Shown here in pieces: positions 1-9,374 of a stretch of DNA of 56,837 bases (position 1 is the stretch's first letter; each line of letters starts with the position of its first letter). The translations under genes were made by a program, and so were the position numbers. This DNA comes from Mycolicibacter sinensis (GTDB lineage: Bacteria > Actinomycetota > Actinomycetes > Mycobacteriales > Mycobacteriaceae). Where the stretch lies: positions 1 to 56,837 of the forward strand of contig NZ_LZIN01000079.1 in the NCBI RefSeq assembly GCF_001667375.1. Reading direction: 5' to 3'. The notes under the pieces are model-generated. The model saw nothing but the letters and a program-made list of their open reading frames with translations, made no database searches and was not told where the DNA came from.

Positions 1-2
1 AA

Positions 3-71
3 CGCACCCGCACCCAAGACCGCACCCACCGCATCAACACCGAACGCGCCCTCAACAAAGCCCCACCCTGA
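3..71 (+). CDS. C-terminal tail of a 13E12/DUF222-type HNH endonuclease family protein (partial at left edge)
   Basis: An open frame enters from the left edge and ends at TGA 69-71. Its last 22 residues are Arg/Thr-rich and end in RINTERALNKAPP, which resembles the charged tails of mycobacterial REP13E12/DUF222-HNH proteins. This family occurs as dispersed repeat-like copies in mycobacterial genomes. Only the tail is visible, so neither the HNH motif nor the state of the gene can be judged. The family assignment rests on a short tail and could be wrong. Confidence 0.45.
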   Translation, partial: RTRTQDRTHRINTERALNKAPP

Positions 72-87
72 CGTCGCAGGCGGGCAA

Positions 88-297
88 CTAGCTCTTGAAG
101 GGCAGGATCTTGTTGAGCTGGTCGAGTTCCTTGCGCAGGTCGTGGATCAGTGCGGTGCCCCTGGCGGTGTGCGCCACGGCATGGATGCCGTCCTTGTGCT
201 TGACCAGCTCCGCGAGGTCCTGGTGGGCGGCACGCACCGATTCCAGCGTGCGCGCGAGCAGGTCGCCGGTGGCCTGGGTGTCGTTTGCTTGCGTCAC
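88..297 (-). CDS. Small helical hypothetical protein
   Basis: This 69-residue protein is predicted to be mostly helical and charged, with a middle segment DLAELVKHKDGIHAVAHTAR and the ending LNKILPFKS. The frame stays open up to a TTG at 360, but GTG 297 is the better start because the residues before it look non-coding. No strong ribosome binding site is visible. It lies convergent with the HNH tail and divergent from the secreted-protein gene at 414. I recognise no domain and propose no function. Confidence 0.5.
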   Translation of the reverse strand: MTQANDTQATGDLLARTLESVRAAHQDLAELVKHKDGIHAVAHTARGTALIHDLRKELDQLNKILPFKS

Positions 298-413
298 GGC
301 ATCGCAGCCTATCGCCTCACTCTGGGAACTGGGCGGAAACGGCGAGCGCAAATCGGCCAAACCCCGGCGACGTCCGGCCTAGTCTCTCGGCAACACACTG
401 GGACGGGAAGGGA

Positions 414-725
414 ATGGCCGTGAAGCGCTACATCACGGGTGGGCTGACCGCCTTGTTGGGAGCCGCGGCGCTGATGGCCGGGTGGCTCGGCGCGGCGCCG
501 GCGGCCAATGCCGGGTGCCAGGACAATCCGCTGCTGTTCTTCGCCACCGCCCAGAAGTGCGACGGGCCCCTTCAGCCCGACGGTAGCTGGCAGCGCTGCG
601 TAATCTACTACTACGAGCCGCCGAAATCCCCGCCGTCGCAGCAGGACTGCCACCAGATGGGTCCGCTGGGCCGACAGTATCCGTTCCACTCGTTCTATCA
701 ACCGGAGACCCGCATCGCCCCCTAG
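414..725 (+). CDS. Small secreted CDGP-type protein
   Basis: This 103-residue protein starts with a clear Sec signal peptide: MAVKR, a hydrophobic stretch of about 20 residues rich in Ala, Leu and Gly, and a likely cleavage after AAPAANA. The mature part is about 70 residues with four cysteines (near CQDN, KCDGP, QRCV and QDCHQ), so two disulfides are plausible outside the cell. The CDGP tetrapeptide matches a family of small mycobacterial exported proteins of unknown role. ATG 414 was chosen because GGAAGGG sits just upstream and the signal peptide starts there. The frame extends further upstream only through non-coding-like residues. Confidence 0.75.
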   Translation: MAVKRYITGGLTALLGAAALMAGWLGAAPAANAGCQDNPLLFFATAQKCDGPLQPDGSWQRCVIYYYEPPKSPPSQQDCHQMGPLGRQYPFHSFYQPETRIAP

Positions 726-755
726 CGGTGCTCAGCCGACCCCAGCACGCTTCCG

Positions 756-854
756 AGCGCTCAGATAGCCCAGGTTGGCCGGGCTGCCCAGCAGGTAGCC
801 GTCGGCGGGCGGCATGACGGCCGGCGCCACCGCCAACGCGGCGCCATGCATCTA
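756..854 (-). pseudogene. Fragment of a flavodoxin-family gene (second copy of part of the gene at 3478-3933)
   Basis: Positions 759-808 are identical over 50 bp to 3730-3779, inside the intact flavodoxin-like gene, and similarity continues to about 844 with only a handful of mismatches. On the minus strand the fragment encodes PPADGYLLGSPANLGYLS, the conserved core of that family. Neither a start nor the rest of the gene is present. The next bases (855-890, minus strand) encode GNPVWDVLKPDYV and a TAG at 852-854, which may be the tail of another lost gene. The 726-965 interval holds no intact gene. I infer a local duplication or recombination remnant. Confidence 0.8.
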
Positions 855-965
855 CACGTAGTCGGGTTTCAACACGTCCCAGACCGGGTTACCTACCGCT
901 AAGCAGGTCTTGGGTCTGCCAAGTTCAAGGGCGGTTTGCACGGCCAGCCCGGAGGGAGACGGGAT

Positions 966-2063
966 ATGGCCGAACGCGGTGCTGAACCCCACGTCCCACG
1001 CGGCCGTCGCCTGTTTTTGCGAGCGGTGCGGCATCTGTTCAGTCCGTTACGCCCCGACGACTACCTCGAGATGGTCAACCCGCTGTGGACGACCAAAGAG
1101 TTGCGCGGCAAGGTCGAGCGGGTCGAGCCGCAAGGCTCCGAAGCGGCCAGCGTACTGATTCGCCCGGGGTACGAGTGGCCGGGCCACAAGCCGGGCCAGT
1201 ACGTACGGCTTGGTTTGGTCATCGACGGCCGGTACCACTGGCGCGCATACTCGCTGACTTCGGATCCGCAGCCAAAGGACGGGCTGATCAGCGTCACGCC
1301 CAAGGCGGTGGACAGCGGCGTGGTGTCGCCGTACCTGGTGCGGAAAATACAGCCCGGAGAGCTGGTACGGCTCGGCGAAATAGAGGGCGTCTTCACCCTG
1401 CCCGAGCCGCTGCCCGCGAAAATGCTGTTCATCAGCGCCGGCAGCGGCATCACGCCGATCATCAGCATGCTGCGCAGCCTTGATCACCGCGGCGAGCTGG
1501 GCGACGTGGTGGTGTTTCATTCCGCCCGCACCCGCGAGCAGGTGATGTTCTTGCCGGTACTGGAAGACCTCGACCGCCGCCACGAACACCTGCGGCTGGA
1601 TGTGCGGCTCACGGCCGAACGCGGCCGGTTGTCGCCGAGCGACTTGGACGAGTTGTGTCCGGACTGGCGCGATCGCGAAGCGTTCTGTTCGGGTCCGGGC
1701 GACTTGCTCGATGCGATGATCCAGCACTGGGAGGACAACGGCGACCCGGATCGGCTGCACTATGAGCGGTTCCAGCCGAAGATCGGCGGTAACGCCGGCG
1801 CAGGCGAAGGGGGTCAGGTTGCCTTCCTCGAAAGTGAGACTGCTGTCGAATGCGATGGAGGCACCCCCATTTTGGAAGCCGGCGAGCAGGCCGGTCTGAA
1901 CCTCGCGTACGGCTGCCGAATCGGTATCTGCCACACCTGTGTTGGGACGTTGAAGTCCGGCAAGCTGCGCGATCTACGTTCCGGGGAGGTCACCGAGCCG
2001 ATCGGACAAGACGTGCGGATCTGTATCCACACCGCCGAAGGTGACGTCGAACTCGAACTGTGA
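966..2063 (+). CDS. Ferredoxin-NADP reductase-like protein with C-terminal [2Fe-2S] domain; electron donor for acyl-CoA desaturase
   Basis: This 365-residue protein has an FAD-binding barrel (RAYSLTS near residue 93), an NAD(P)-binding half (SAGSGITPII near residue 155) and a plant-type [2Fe-2S] ferredoxin domain at the C-terminus with CRIGICHTC plus a later RICIHT cysteine. This is the layout of M. tuberculosis Rv3230c, the oxidoreductase that feeds electrons to DesA3. The desaturase gene follows 14 bp downstream, so the two are almost certainly co-transcribed and work together on membrane-bound fatty acyl-CoA. ATG 966 has an excellent GGAGGGAG site at 951-958. Confidence 0.88.
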   Translation: MAERGAEPHVPRGRRLFLRAVRHLFSPLRPDDYLEMVNPLWTTKELRGKVERVEPQGSEAASVLIRPGYEWPGHKPGQYVRLGLVIDGRYHWRAYSLTSDPQPKDGLISVTPKAVDSGVVSPYLVRKIQPGELVRLGEIEGVFTLPEPLPAKMLFISAGSGITPIISMLRSLDHRGELGDVVVFHSARTREQVMFLPVLEDLDRRHEHLRLDVRLTAERGRLSPSDLDELCPDWRDREAFCSGPGDLLDAMIQHWEDNGDPDRLHYERFQPKIGGNAGAGEGGQVAFLESETAVECDGGTPILEAGEQAGLNLAYGCRIGICHTCVGTLKSGKLRDLRSGEVTEPIGQDVRICIHTAEGDVELEL

Positions 2064-2077
2064 TCGAAGGGAGCCAC

Positions 2078-3472
2078 ATGACTACTACCGCGGAGAGCCC
2101 GCTCGCCCGTCTGAGCGAGCAGGAGCTGGAAAAACTCGCGAAAGAATTCGACGCGATCCACGACGAGGTATTCGCCGAACTCGGCGATCGCGACCGCCAC
2201 TACATCAAGACGGTGATCTCGGTACAGCGCCAGATCGTGGTGGTCGGACGTGTGCTGTTGCTGGCATCGCGGTCGAGAACTGCGTGGGTGCTCGGCACGG
2301 CATGTCTGAGTATGGCCAAAATCTTGGAGAACATGGAACTCGGTCATAACATCATGCACGGCCAATGGGATTGGATGAACGACCCCGACGTCCATTCCTC
2401 GGTGTGGGACTGGGACACCGCCTCAACGGCGAAAGCGTGGAAGCACTCGCATAACTACATCCATCACACCTACACCAACATCCGGGGCAAGGATCGCGAT
2501 CTCGGCTACGAGATAATGCGGATCGACCCCAATCAGCCGTGGCATCCGGTCTGGCTCGCCCAACCACTGTTCAACTTTTTGCTGACGATTTTGTTCGAAT
2601 GGGGCGTGGCGGTTCACGATATCGACTTTCGCGCCGCACAGCGCGGCGAGAAGCCGTGGTCGGAGGTGCGCCAAGAGCTCAAGGGAATCCGAGGTAAGGC
2701 GCGGGCGCAGATTGTCAAGGACTACCTCGGCTGGCCGGCAATCAGCGCCGGCGCGTTCGCCTTGGCACAGCTGGCCCTTCGTGGCCGGATTGATCAGCCG
2801 GCGGAGTCGCGTGTCGGCCGGCGGCTTCGGAAGGTCTCGAGCAAGGGCCGGATCGGCGCCACGGCGAATATGCTGGACCGGTTGCTGTCGGGGGTCGAAA
2901 GTACCTATTTGCGCACCCTGGCCGCCGACGCACTGGCTAATCTCATCCGCAATGTGTGGGCTCACGCCATCATTTTCTGCGGGCATTTCCCCGACCAGAC
3001 GTACACATTCAGTGAAGAGGAAGTGGAGAACGAAACCCGCGGCGGGTGGTACGTCCGCCAGTTGATCGGCGCGGCCAACATCGACGGCAGTCCGCTGTTC
3101 CACGTCATCAGCGGCAATTTGGGCTACCAAGTCGAACACCATCTGTATCCGGACATGCCCAGTAGCCGGTACTCCGAGATCGCCCCCAAGATCAAGGACA
3201 TCTGCGAGCGCTATGAGTTGCCCTACAACTCCGGGCGGTTCTCCAAGCAGTGGTTTACGGTGCACCGCACTATCTTCCGGTTGGCATTCCCGGGCGGGAA
3301 ACCTCGGCCGAAGCCGGGGCCATACCGCAGCCCCGAGCGGAGAACCGGCCCCGGAGGTCCCAGTGAGGCCAGCCGATTCCGTGACCGGCTACCCGCCGAA
3401 CACCCTGATGCCGGGCCGGAGCACGAATACGGTGGTGTCGAGGTGCAGCCGCCACCGCGTGGCAACGCCTAG
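2078..3472 (+). CDS. DesA3-like membrane fatty acyl-CoA desaturase with an internal insertion
   Basis: This 464-residue integral membrane desaturase has the three histidine boxes that bind the di-iron centre: GHNIMHGQ near residue 94, HNYIHH near residue 127, and QVEHHLYP near residue 350. It should introduce a cis double bond into stearoyl-type acyl-CoA using electrons from the reductase encoded just upstream. Compared with M. tuberculosis DesA3 as I recall it, about 40 extra residues (roughly 228-270, Arg/Ser/Gly-rich) sit between KDYLGWPA and the conserved NVWAHAIIFCGHF. The C-terminal tail is Pro/Arg-rich. ATG 2078 follows a GAAGGGA site. A second copy survives only as a fragment at 36136-36438. 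Confidence 0.88.
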   Translation: MTTTAESPLARLSEQELEKLAKEFDAIHDEVFAELGDRDRHYIKTVISVQRQIVVVGRVLLLASRSRTAWVLGTACLSMAKILENMELGHNIMHGQWDWMNDPDVHSSVWDWDTASTAKAWKHSHNYIHHTYTNIRGKDRDLGYEIMRIDPNQPWHPVWLAQPLFNFLLTILFEWGVAVHDIDFRAAQRGEKPWSEVRQELKGIRGKARAQIVKDYLGWPAISAGAFALAQLALRGRIDQPAESRVGRRLRKVSSKGRIGATANMLDRLLSGVESTYLRTLAADALANLIRNVWAHAIIFCGHFPDQTYTFSEEEVENETRGGWYVRQLIGAANIDGSPLFHVISGNLGYQVEHHLYPDMPSSRYSEIAPKIKDICERYELPYNSGRFSKQWFTVHRTIFRLAFPGGKPRPKPGPYRSPERRTGPGGPSEASRFRDRLPAEHPDAGPEHEYGGVEVQPPPRGNA

Positions 3473-3477
3473 CACGG

Positions 3478-3933
3478 CTACCCCATCAATTGCGCCGCAA
3501 CCGTTGCGCCGAGGTTCCAGCACGCCTCGATGTCGGCGTTGGTGGGCTTGCCGGACACCACGACGTAGTCGGCGGCCTTCACCCAGCCCAGGCCGGTCGT
3601 GATGGAGTCGACGGCGCGTTCGGCTCCCTCGGTGCCTTCGTTGCCGTGCAGATACAGCCCGAAGGGCCGGCCGCGGGTCGAATCCAGGATCGGGTAATAA
3701 CACACGTCGAAGGCGTGCTTGAGGGCGCCGCTCAGATAGCCCAGGTTGGCCGGGCTGCCCAGCAGGTAGCCGTCGGCGGACAGCATGTCGCCCGGCGACA
3801 CCGCCAACGCCGCGCGGCGCACCACCTCGACCCCCTCGATCTCGGGGTCGGTCGCCCCGGACAGCACCGCCTCGAACATGGCCTGGCAGTACGGCGACGG
3901 CGTGTGGTGAACGATCAACAAGGTCTTGCTCAT
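3478..3933 (-). CDS. Flavodoxin/NADPH-dependent FMN reductase-like protein (Rv2771c type)
   Basis: This 151-residue single-domain protein opens with the flavodoxin strand SKTLLIVHHTPSPY, whose phosphate-binding loop would hold FMN, and carries the conserved SADGYLLGSPANLGYLSG segment near residues 55-73. It probably mediates small redox steps in the cytosol; its partner is unknown. ATG 3933 is preceded by GGAGAG and overlaps the TGA of the upstream membrane-protein gene by 4 bp. The order dapB-membrane protein-flavodoxin matches Rv2773c-Rv2771c. A 50-bp identical piece of this gene is found again at 759-808. Confidence 0.83.
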   Translation of the reverse strand: MSKTLLIVHHTPSPYCQAMFEAVLSGATDPEIEGVEVVRRAALAVSPGDMLSADGYLLGSPANLGYLSGALKHAFDVCYYPILDSTRGRPFGLYLHGNEGTEGAERAVDSITTGLGWVKAADYVVVSGKPTNADIEACWNLGATVAAQLMG

Positions 3934-4394
3934 CGGCTCTCCTGCAGCCGGACCGCGATCTTCATGGTCTCCCGCGCGCGGCGACGGTCCCCGGCGTACT
4001 CGTAGGCGCGGGCCAGCCGGTACCAGCGTCGCCAATCATCGGGGTCGGCGTCGAGTTCCGCACGCACCGTGTGGAACAGGGCATCAGCGGCGTCGCGTTC
4101 GATACGACCCGACGGCCGTCGCGGCAACGCGCTGGCATCGAGTTCCATCCCGTCATCGGCGATCAGCCGGGACAGCCGCTGATGGGCGAAGCCGTCGCGC
4201 AGGGTGGCGATCATCGCCCACAGGCCGATGACCGGCATGACCAGCAGTGCCAGCCCCAACCCGACCGCGGGCGCCGAGCCGGACGTGATCAGCAGCACCG
4301 CGATCCGGCCCAAGAACACCAGGTACATCAACAGTGCCAGGCACATGAAGGCGATGAGTGCCTTCATTCGGGCTGCCGCCGACACTGTGACCAC
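3930..4394 (-). CDS. Two-helix membrane protein with TPR-like tail (Rv2772c type)
   Basis: This 154-residue protein has two hydrophobic segments, about residues 10-37 and 44-63, followed by a soluble C-terminus whose WRRWYRLARAYEYAGDRRRA segment resembles a tetratricopeptide helix pair. It is probably anchored in the cytoplasmic membrane with the tail in the cytosol. Function is unknown. GTG 4394 lies 2 bp after the dapB stop; ATG 4367 (MKALIAF) is an alternative start. The stop overlaps the flavodoxin start, so the three genes form one unit. Confidence 0.75.
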   Translation of the reverse strand: MVTVSAAARMKALIAFMCLALLMYLVFLGRIAVLLITSGSAPAVGLGLALLVMPVIGLWAMIATLRDGFAHQRLSRLIADDGMELDASALPRRPSGRIERDAADALFHTVRAELDADPDDWRRWYRLARAYEYAGDRRRARETMKIAVRLQESR

Positions 4395-4396
4395 GC

Positions 4397-6210
<1,814 letters not shown>

Positions 6211-6285
6211 CCGGGCAGTGTAGGGGCCGGCCGATAGCGGAGGCCGTGATTTGCCGAAACCGCCTGGAAGTTGACGCCAATTCGC

Positions 6286-7359
6286 TCAGGCGTCGATGAC
6301 GATCCGGCCGCCGCGGGCCCGAGAGACGCAGACCAGCATCTCGTCGCACTCCTCCGCGGTGCGTCCTCGCCGGTCGACATCACCGGAGACCACCTTGACC
6401 TTGCAGGTGCCGCAGAACCCCTGCCGACACGAGCAGGCGGTGGTCGGGTCGGCGTCGAGCATCACATCCAGCGCCGAACGGTCCGCCGGGATCAGCAGCA
6501 ATCGCCGCGAGCGGGCCAGCTCGAGTTCGAAGGGCACGCCGTCGACGACCGGCGGCGGGCTGAACCGCTCGTAGTGCAGCGGCGCATCGGCGTGTTCGTT
6601 ACGGGTGGCGCGCACCGCTTCGAGCATCGCGGTCGGCCCGCACACATACACCGCGGTCTGCGGACCGGCATCGGCCAGCAGTTCGTCGGTGCAGGCGAAC
6701 CGCCCGTGTTCGTCGTCGGCCCATACCGTGACGCGCCCGGAATCCACCGCCAGCACCTCGTCGAGCAGCGGCATATCGGCCCGGTTGCGGCCGGCATACA
6801 CAGCGCGCCAATTGATTCCGCGCTGCGCTGCCTCGCGCAGCATCGGCAGCATCGGGGTTACCCCGATCCCGCCGATGACGAACAGCACGTCGCTCTCATC
6901 GGTGCCGAGATAGAACGCGTTGCGCGGGCCCTCGAACACCAAGGTGTCGCCCACGGCGTAGGACTCGTGCATCTCCACCGACCCGCCGCCACCGTCGTCG
7001 AGCCGCCGCACCGCGATGCGGTAGTCGGTGCGTCGGCCGGGCACCCCGCACAGCGAGTACTGCCGGCGACGACCCGACGGCAGCTGCACGTCGATATGAC
7101 CGCCTGGGGTCCAGGACGGCAGCAGGCCTTGCGGGTCGGCGATCGTCAGCGCCACGACGTCCGGGGTCAGCATCTCCCGCTTGGTGACGACCGCGGCGAT
7201 GGTCCGCGAGACCGGCGCCACCCGCGACGGCGTCCACCTCGACAGCCCCGAGATGCCGCCGAAGATCGTCACCGATCCCCAGAGCAGGCTGAAGAACCGG
7301 TCATGCTTACGCCGGCCGTAGAGGTCCGGGGGCCGAGAACGCCAGATGTCTTGCGGCAT
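6286..7359 (-). CDS. PDR/VanB-type flavin oxidoreductase with [2Fe-2S] ferredoxin domain
   Basis: This 357-residue reductase has a flavin-binding barrel (QYSLCGVPG), an NAD-binding motif (VIGGIGVTPMLPML) and a C-terminal plant-type ferredoxin domain with CSCRQGFCGTC and a later LVCVS cysteine. It would pass electrons from NADH to an oxygenase. ATG 7359 lies one base after the stop of the epoxide-hydrolase-like gene, so it is the last gene of a three-gene operon. The first gene of that operon, at 8311-9219, has possible di-iron motifs and is the obvious candidate acceptor. Confidence 0.85.
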   Translation of the reverse strand: MPQDIWRSRPPDLYGRRKHDRFFSLLWGSVTIFGGISGLSRWTPSRVAPVSRTIAAVVTKREMLTPDVVALTIADPQGLLPSWTPGGHIDVQLPSGRRRQYSLCGVPGRRTDYRIAVRRLDDGGGGSVEMHESYAVGDTLVFEGPRNAFYLGTDESDVLFVIGGIGVTPMLPMLREAAQRGINWRAVYAGRNRADMPLLDEVLAVDSGRVTVWADDEHGRFACTDELLADAGPQTAVYVCGPTAMLEAVRATRNEHADAPLHYERFSPPPVVDGVPFELELARSRRLLLIPADRSALDVMLDADPTTACSCRQGFCGTCKVKVVSGDVDRRGRTAEECDEMLVCVSRARGGRIVIDA

Positions 7360-7360
7360 A

Positions 7361-8290
7361 TCAGCTTTGCCGCGTATCAGGGATATCGGTGACGGCAGGG
7401 TCTGCGCTGTCGGCCACATGCTGATCCACCCATTCGCCGGTGAGCCGGGCGATCATCTCGGGGCGGTCGGTCACCACCCAGTGCCCACCGTCGATGTCGA
7501 GCACCCGGTTGCGGGGCGGGATCGCACCGGTGAAGCGTTGCAGGGCGGGGCTGACGAACAGGTCCAGGCGCGGTGCGAGCACCTGTACGGGCACCTCGGT
7601 GGAGGGCAGCGGCACGGACGGTTTCAGCAGCGGTCTGGGCATGTTCGCCCGATACAGGTTCAGTCCGTTGACGTAGTCGTTCTCCGCACGGTGGCCGGCC
7701 CGCCGCGGGCCGCCGGACTGACCGATCCGCTCCAGGGTTTCGATGAGTCTGCCGCCGAAACCGGACCGGAACAGCGCCTCGGGCAGCCATGGGGTCAAGA
7801 ACAGCCAGATGTAGCCGGACTCCAGGAATTGCCGGACGACGTCGACGAGGGTCCGCAGGTTACGGGGCGAGCGCAGGAACTGTCCGGCGTAATCCAGGTG
7901 CGGCCCGGAAATCGACGTGTAGGAACCGATTTTGGACGCCACCGAGGGGTCGGTCACCGCCGCCCAGCCCTGAATGGAACCCCAGTCGTGGGCCAGCAGA
8001 TGGACCTGTTCGACACCCAGGTGCTCGATCACCGCACCGATGTCGTCGACCAGCTGAGGCAGCCGGTAGCCGGACCTGTCCGTCGGCGCCGAGGACGCGC
8101 CCGCACCGCGCACGTCGTAGGCGACGACGTTGTAGCGGCCCGTCTCGACGAGCTCCTCGGCCACCGGATCCCACACGTGGTGGTTGTCCGGGTAGCCGTG
8201 AACGGCCAGGATCGTCGGCCGTCCCGGGGCCAGGTCGGTGTAGGCGTGCACCGCCAGCGTGACGCCGTCGGATGCGGTGAGAGTGCTCAT
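7361..8290 (-). CDS. Alpha/beta hydrolase resembling epoxide hydrolase (EphD N-terminal domain type)
   Basis: This 309-residue protein has the HGYPDNHHVWD oxyanion region near residue 31 and LLAHDWGSIQG near residue 98. In that second motif Asp is the expected nucleophile, as in epoxide and haloalkane hydrolases. GGHWVV near the C-terminus supplies the histidine. It would open an epoxide to a diol, or act as a related hydrolase. In M. tuberculosis EphD such a domain is fused to an SDR; that fusion is absent here. ATG 8290 has AGGGA upstream. It lies 20 bp after the PF10118 gene and directly before the reductase, suggesting a shared pathway. Confidence 0.82.
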   Translation of the reverse strand: MSTLTASDGVTLAVHAYTDLAPGRPTILAVHGYPDNHHVWDPVAEELVETGRYNVVAYDVRGAGASSAPTDRSGYRLPQLVDDIGAVIEHLGVEQVHLLAHDWGSIQGWAAVTDPSVASKIGSYTSISGPHLDYAGQFLRSPRNLRTLVDVVRQFLESGYIWLFLTPWLPEALFRSGFGGRLIETLERIGQSGGPRRAGHRAENDYVNGLNLYRANMPRPLLKPSVPLPSTEVPVQVLAPRLDLFVSPALQRFTGAIPPRNRVLDIDGGHWVVTDRPEMIARLTGEWVDQHVADSADPAVTDIPDTRQS

Positions 8291-8310
8291 GTGGTCCCTG
8301 TTGTCGGTGG

Positions 8311-9219
8311 TCAGTGCGTGGCGCGGGCGGCGGGCGAAATGGCCAGATAGTTGACCGCTTTCTCGATCCCGCCGAGTTGAGCGGGGTGAAAGCCCGGCCG
8401 GTAGTAGGAGGCGATGGCGGGCATGAATTCGAACGGAGCGGGTACCAGCCCACGGCGCGACACTGTGAACCAGTCCCGCCAGCGCGGCTTGGTTCCGGCC
8501 GGCAATTGCGGGTCCACCTTGTACATGAACCGCAGGCCGCGCACCCATAGCCACAGCATCATCGGCGTGACGATCAACTGGGTGCGCACCTGCCGGAAGT
8601 ACCCGGCCCGCAGGTGTTTCATCACGTCGAAGGCGACGGCCTTGTGCTCGACCTCTTCGGCACCGTGCCAGCGCAGCATGTCCAGCATCGCCGGATGGGC
8701 GCCGATCGCATCCAGCGCCGGGCTGTCGAGCACCCACTCCCCCAGGATCGCCGTGTAGTGCTCGACGGCGGCGACCAGCGCCACCCGTTCCAGCAACCAG
8801 CGCTGCTGGCGGCGCTGGCTCCAGTGCGGCCGGTCGCCGAGCAGGTGAGCGAACAGCCACTTGATCTGGGCGGTGAACGGCGACATGTCGATGCCGCGGG
8901 CGGCCAGCGCCTCGACGACGCCTGTGTGCGCCTGCGCGTGGGTGGCCTCCTGCCCGATGAACCCCTGGACGTCGAGGCGCAGTTGGTCGTCTTTGATCAA
9001 GGGCAGCGCCTGCTTGAACACCTCGACGAAGAACTCCTCGCCGGCGGGCAGCAGTAGGTGCAGCACGTTGCAGAAGTGGGTGGCGAAGGGTTCCCCGGGC
9101 AGGTAGTGCACCGGCAGGTCCGACCAGTCGAATCCGACGTCACGGGCTTGTAGGACGATCCGCTCGTGGTCCAGTGAGCCGTCATGCGGGCCCGCGGCAC
9201 TGTCGTCGACCTTGAGCAT
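8311..9219 (-). CDS. PF10118 family protein ('metal-dependent hydrolase'), possibly a di-iron enzyme
   Basis: This 302-residue protein belongs to the family annotated as predicted metal-dependent hydrolase. Conserved acidic/histidine helices are visible: GEEFFVE near residue 64, GQEATHAQAH near residue 90, AAVEHYTAILGE near residue 150 and EEVEHKAVAFDV near residue 185. Such paired ExxH helices could bind two metals, as ferritin-like oxygenases do; that is my inference. ATG 9219 is preferred over GTG 9234 because AGGGG lies five bases before it. It heads the operon with an epoxide-hydrolase-like protein and a PDR reductase. A paralogue lies at 16347-17234. Confidence 0.82.
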   Translation of the reverse strand: MLKVDDSAAGPHDGSLDHERIVLQARDVGFDWSDLPVHYLPGEPFATHFCNVLHLLLPAGEEFFVEVFKQALPLIKDDQLRLDVQGFIGQEATHAQAHTGVVEALAARGIDMSPFTAQIKWLFAHLLGDRPHWSQRRQQRWLLERVALVAAVEHYTAILGEWVLDSPALDAIGAHPAMLDMLRWHGAEEVEHKAVAFDVMKHLRAGYFRQVRTQLIVTPMMLWLWVRGLRFMYKVDPQLPAGTKPRWRDWFTVSRRGLVPAPFEFMPAIASYYRPGFHPAQLGGIEKAVNYLAISPAARATH

Positions 9220-9239
9220 GTCAACCCCTATCACGTTTA

Positions 9240-9262
9240 CAAAGACGCATGTTTTGTCTTTG
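9240..9262. promoter_or_regulatory. Inverted repeat upstream of the PF10118 operon, candidate operator
   Basis: CAAAGAC (9240-9246) and GTCTTTG (9256-9262) form a perfect 7-bp inverted repeat with a 9-bp spacer, 21 bp upstream of the start codon at 9219. On the minus strand a possible -10 element TACCCT (forward 9283-9288) lies just upstream, so the repeat would overlap the transcription start region, a normal position for a repressor site. No T-tract follows, so it is not an intrinsic terminator. The binding protein is unknown. Confidence 0.4.
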
Positions 9263-9374
9263 ACTTGGACAGATGATCAGCTAGGGTACAACGATACCAC
9301 CGGTACTGCCTACATTGAATGCGCCGGATCGATGAATGAGCGTGGCGGGCCGGGGCAACCGGGTCCGGACCGGA

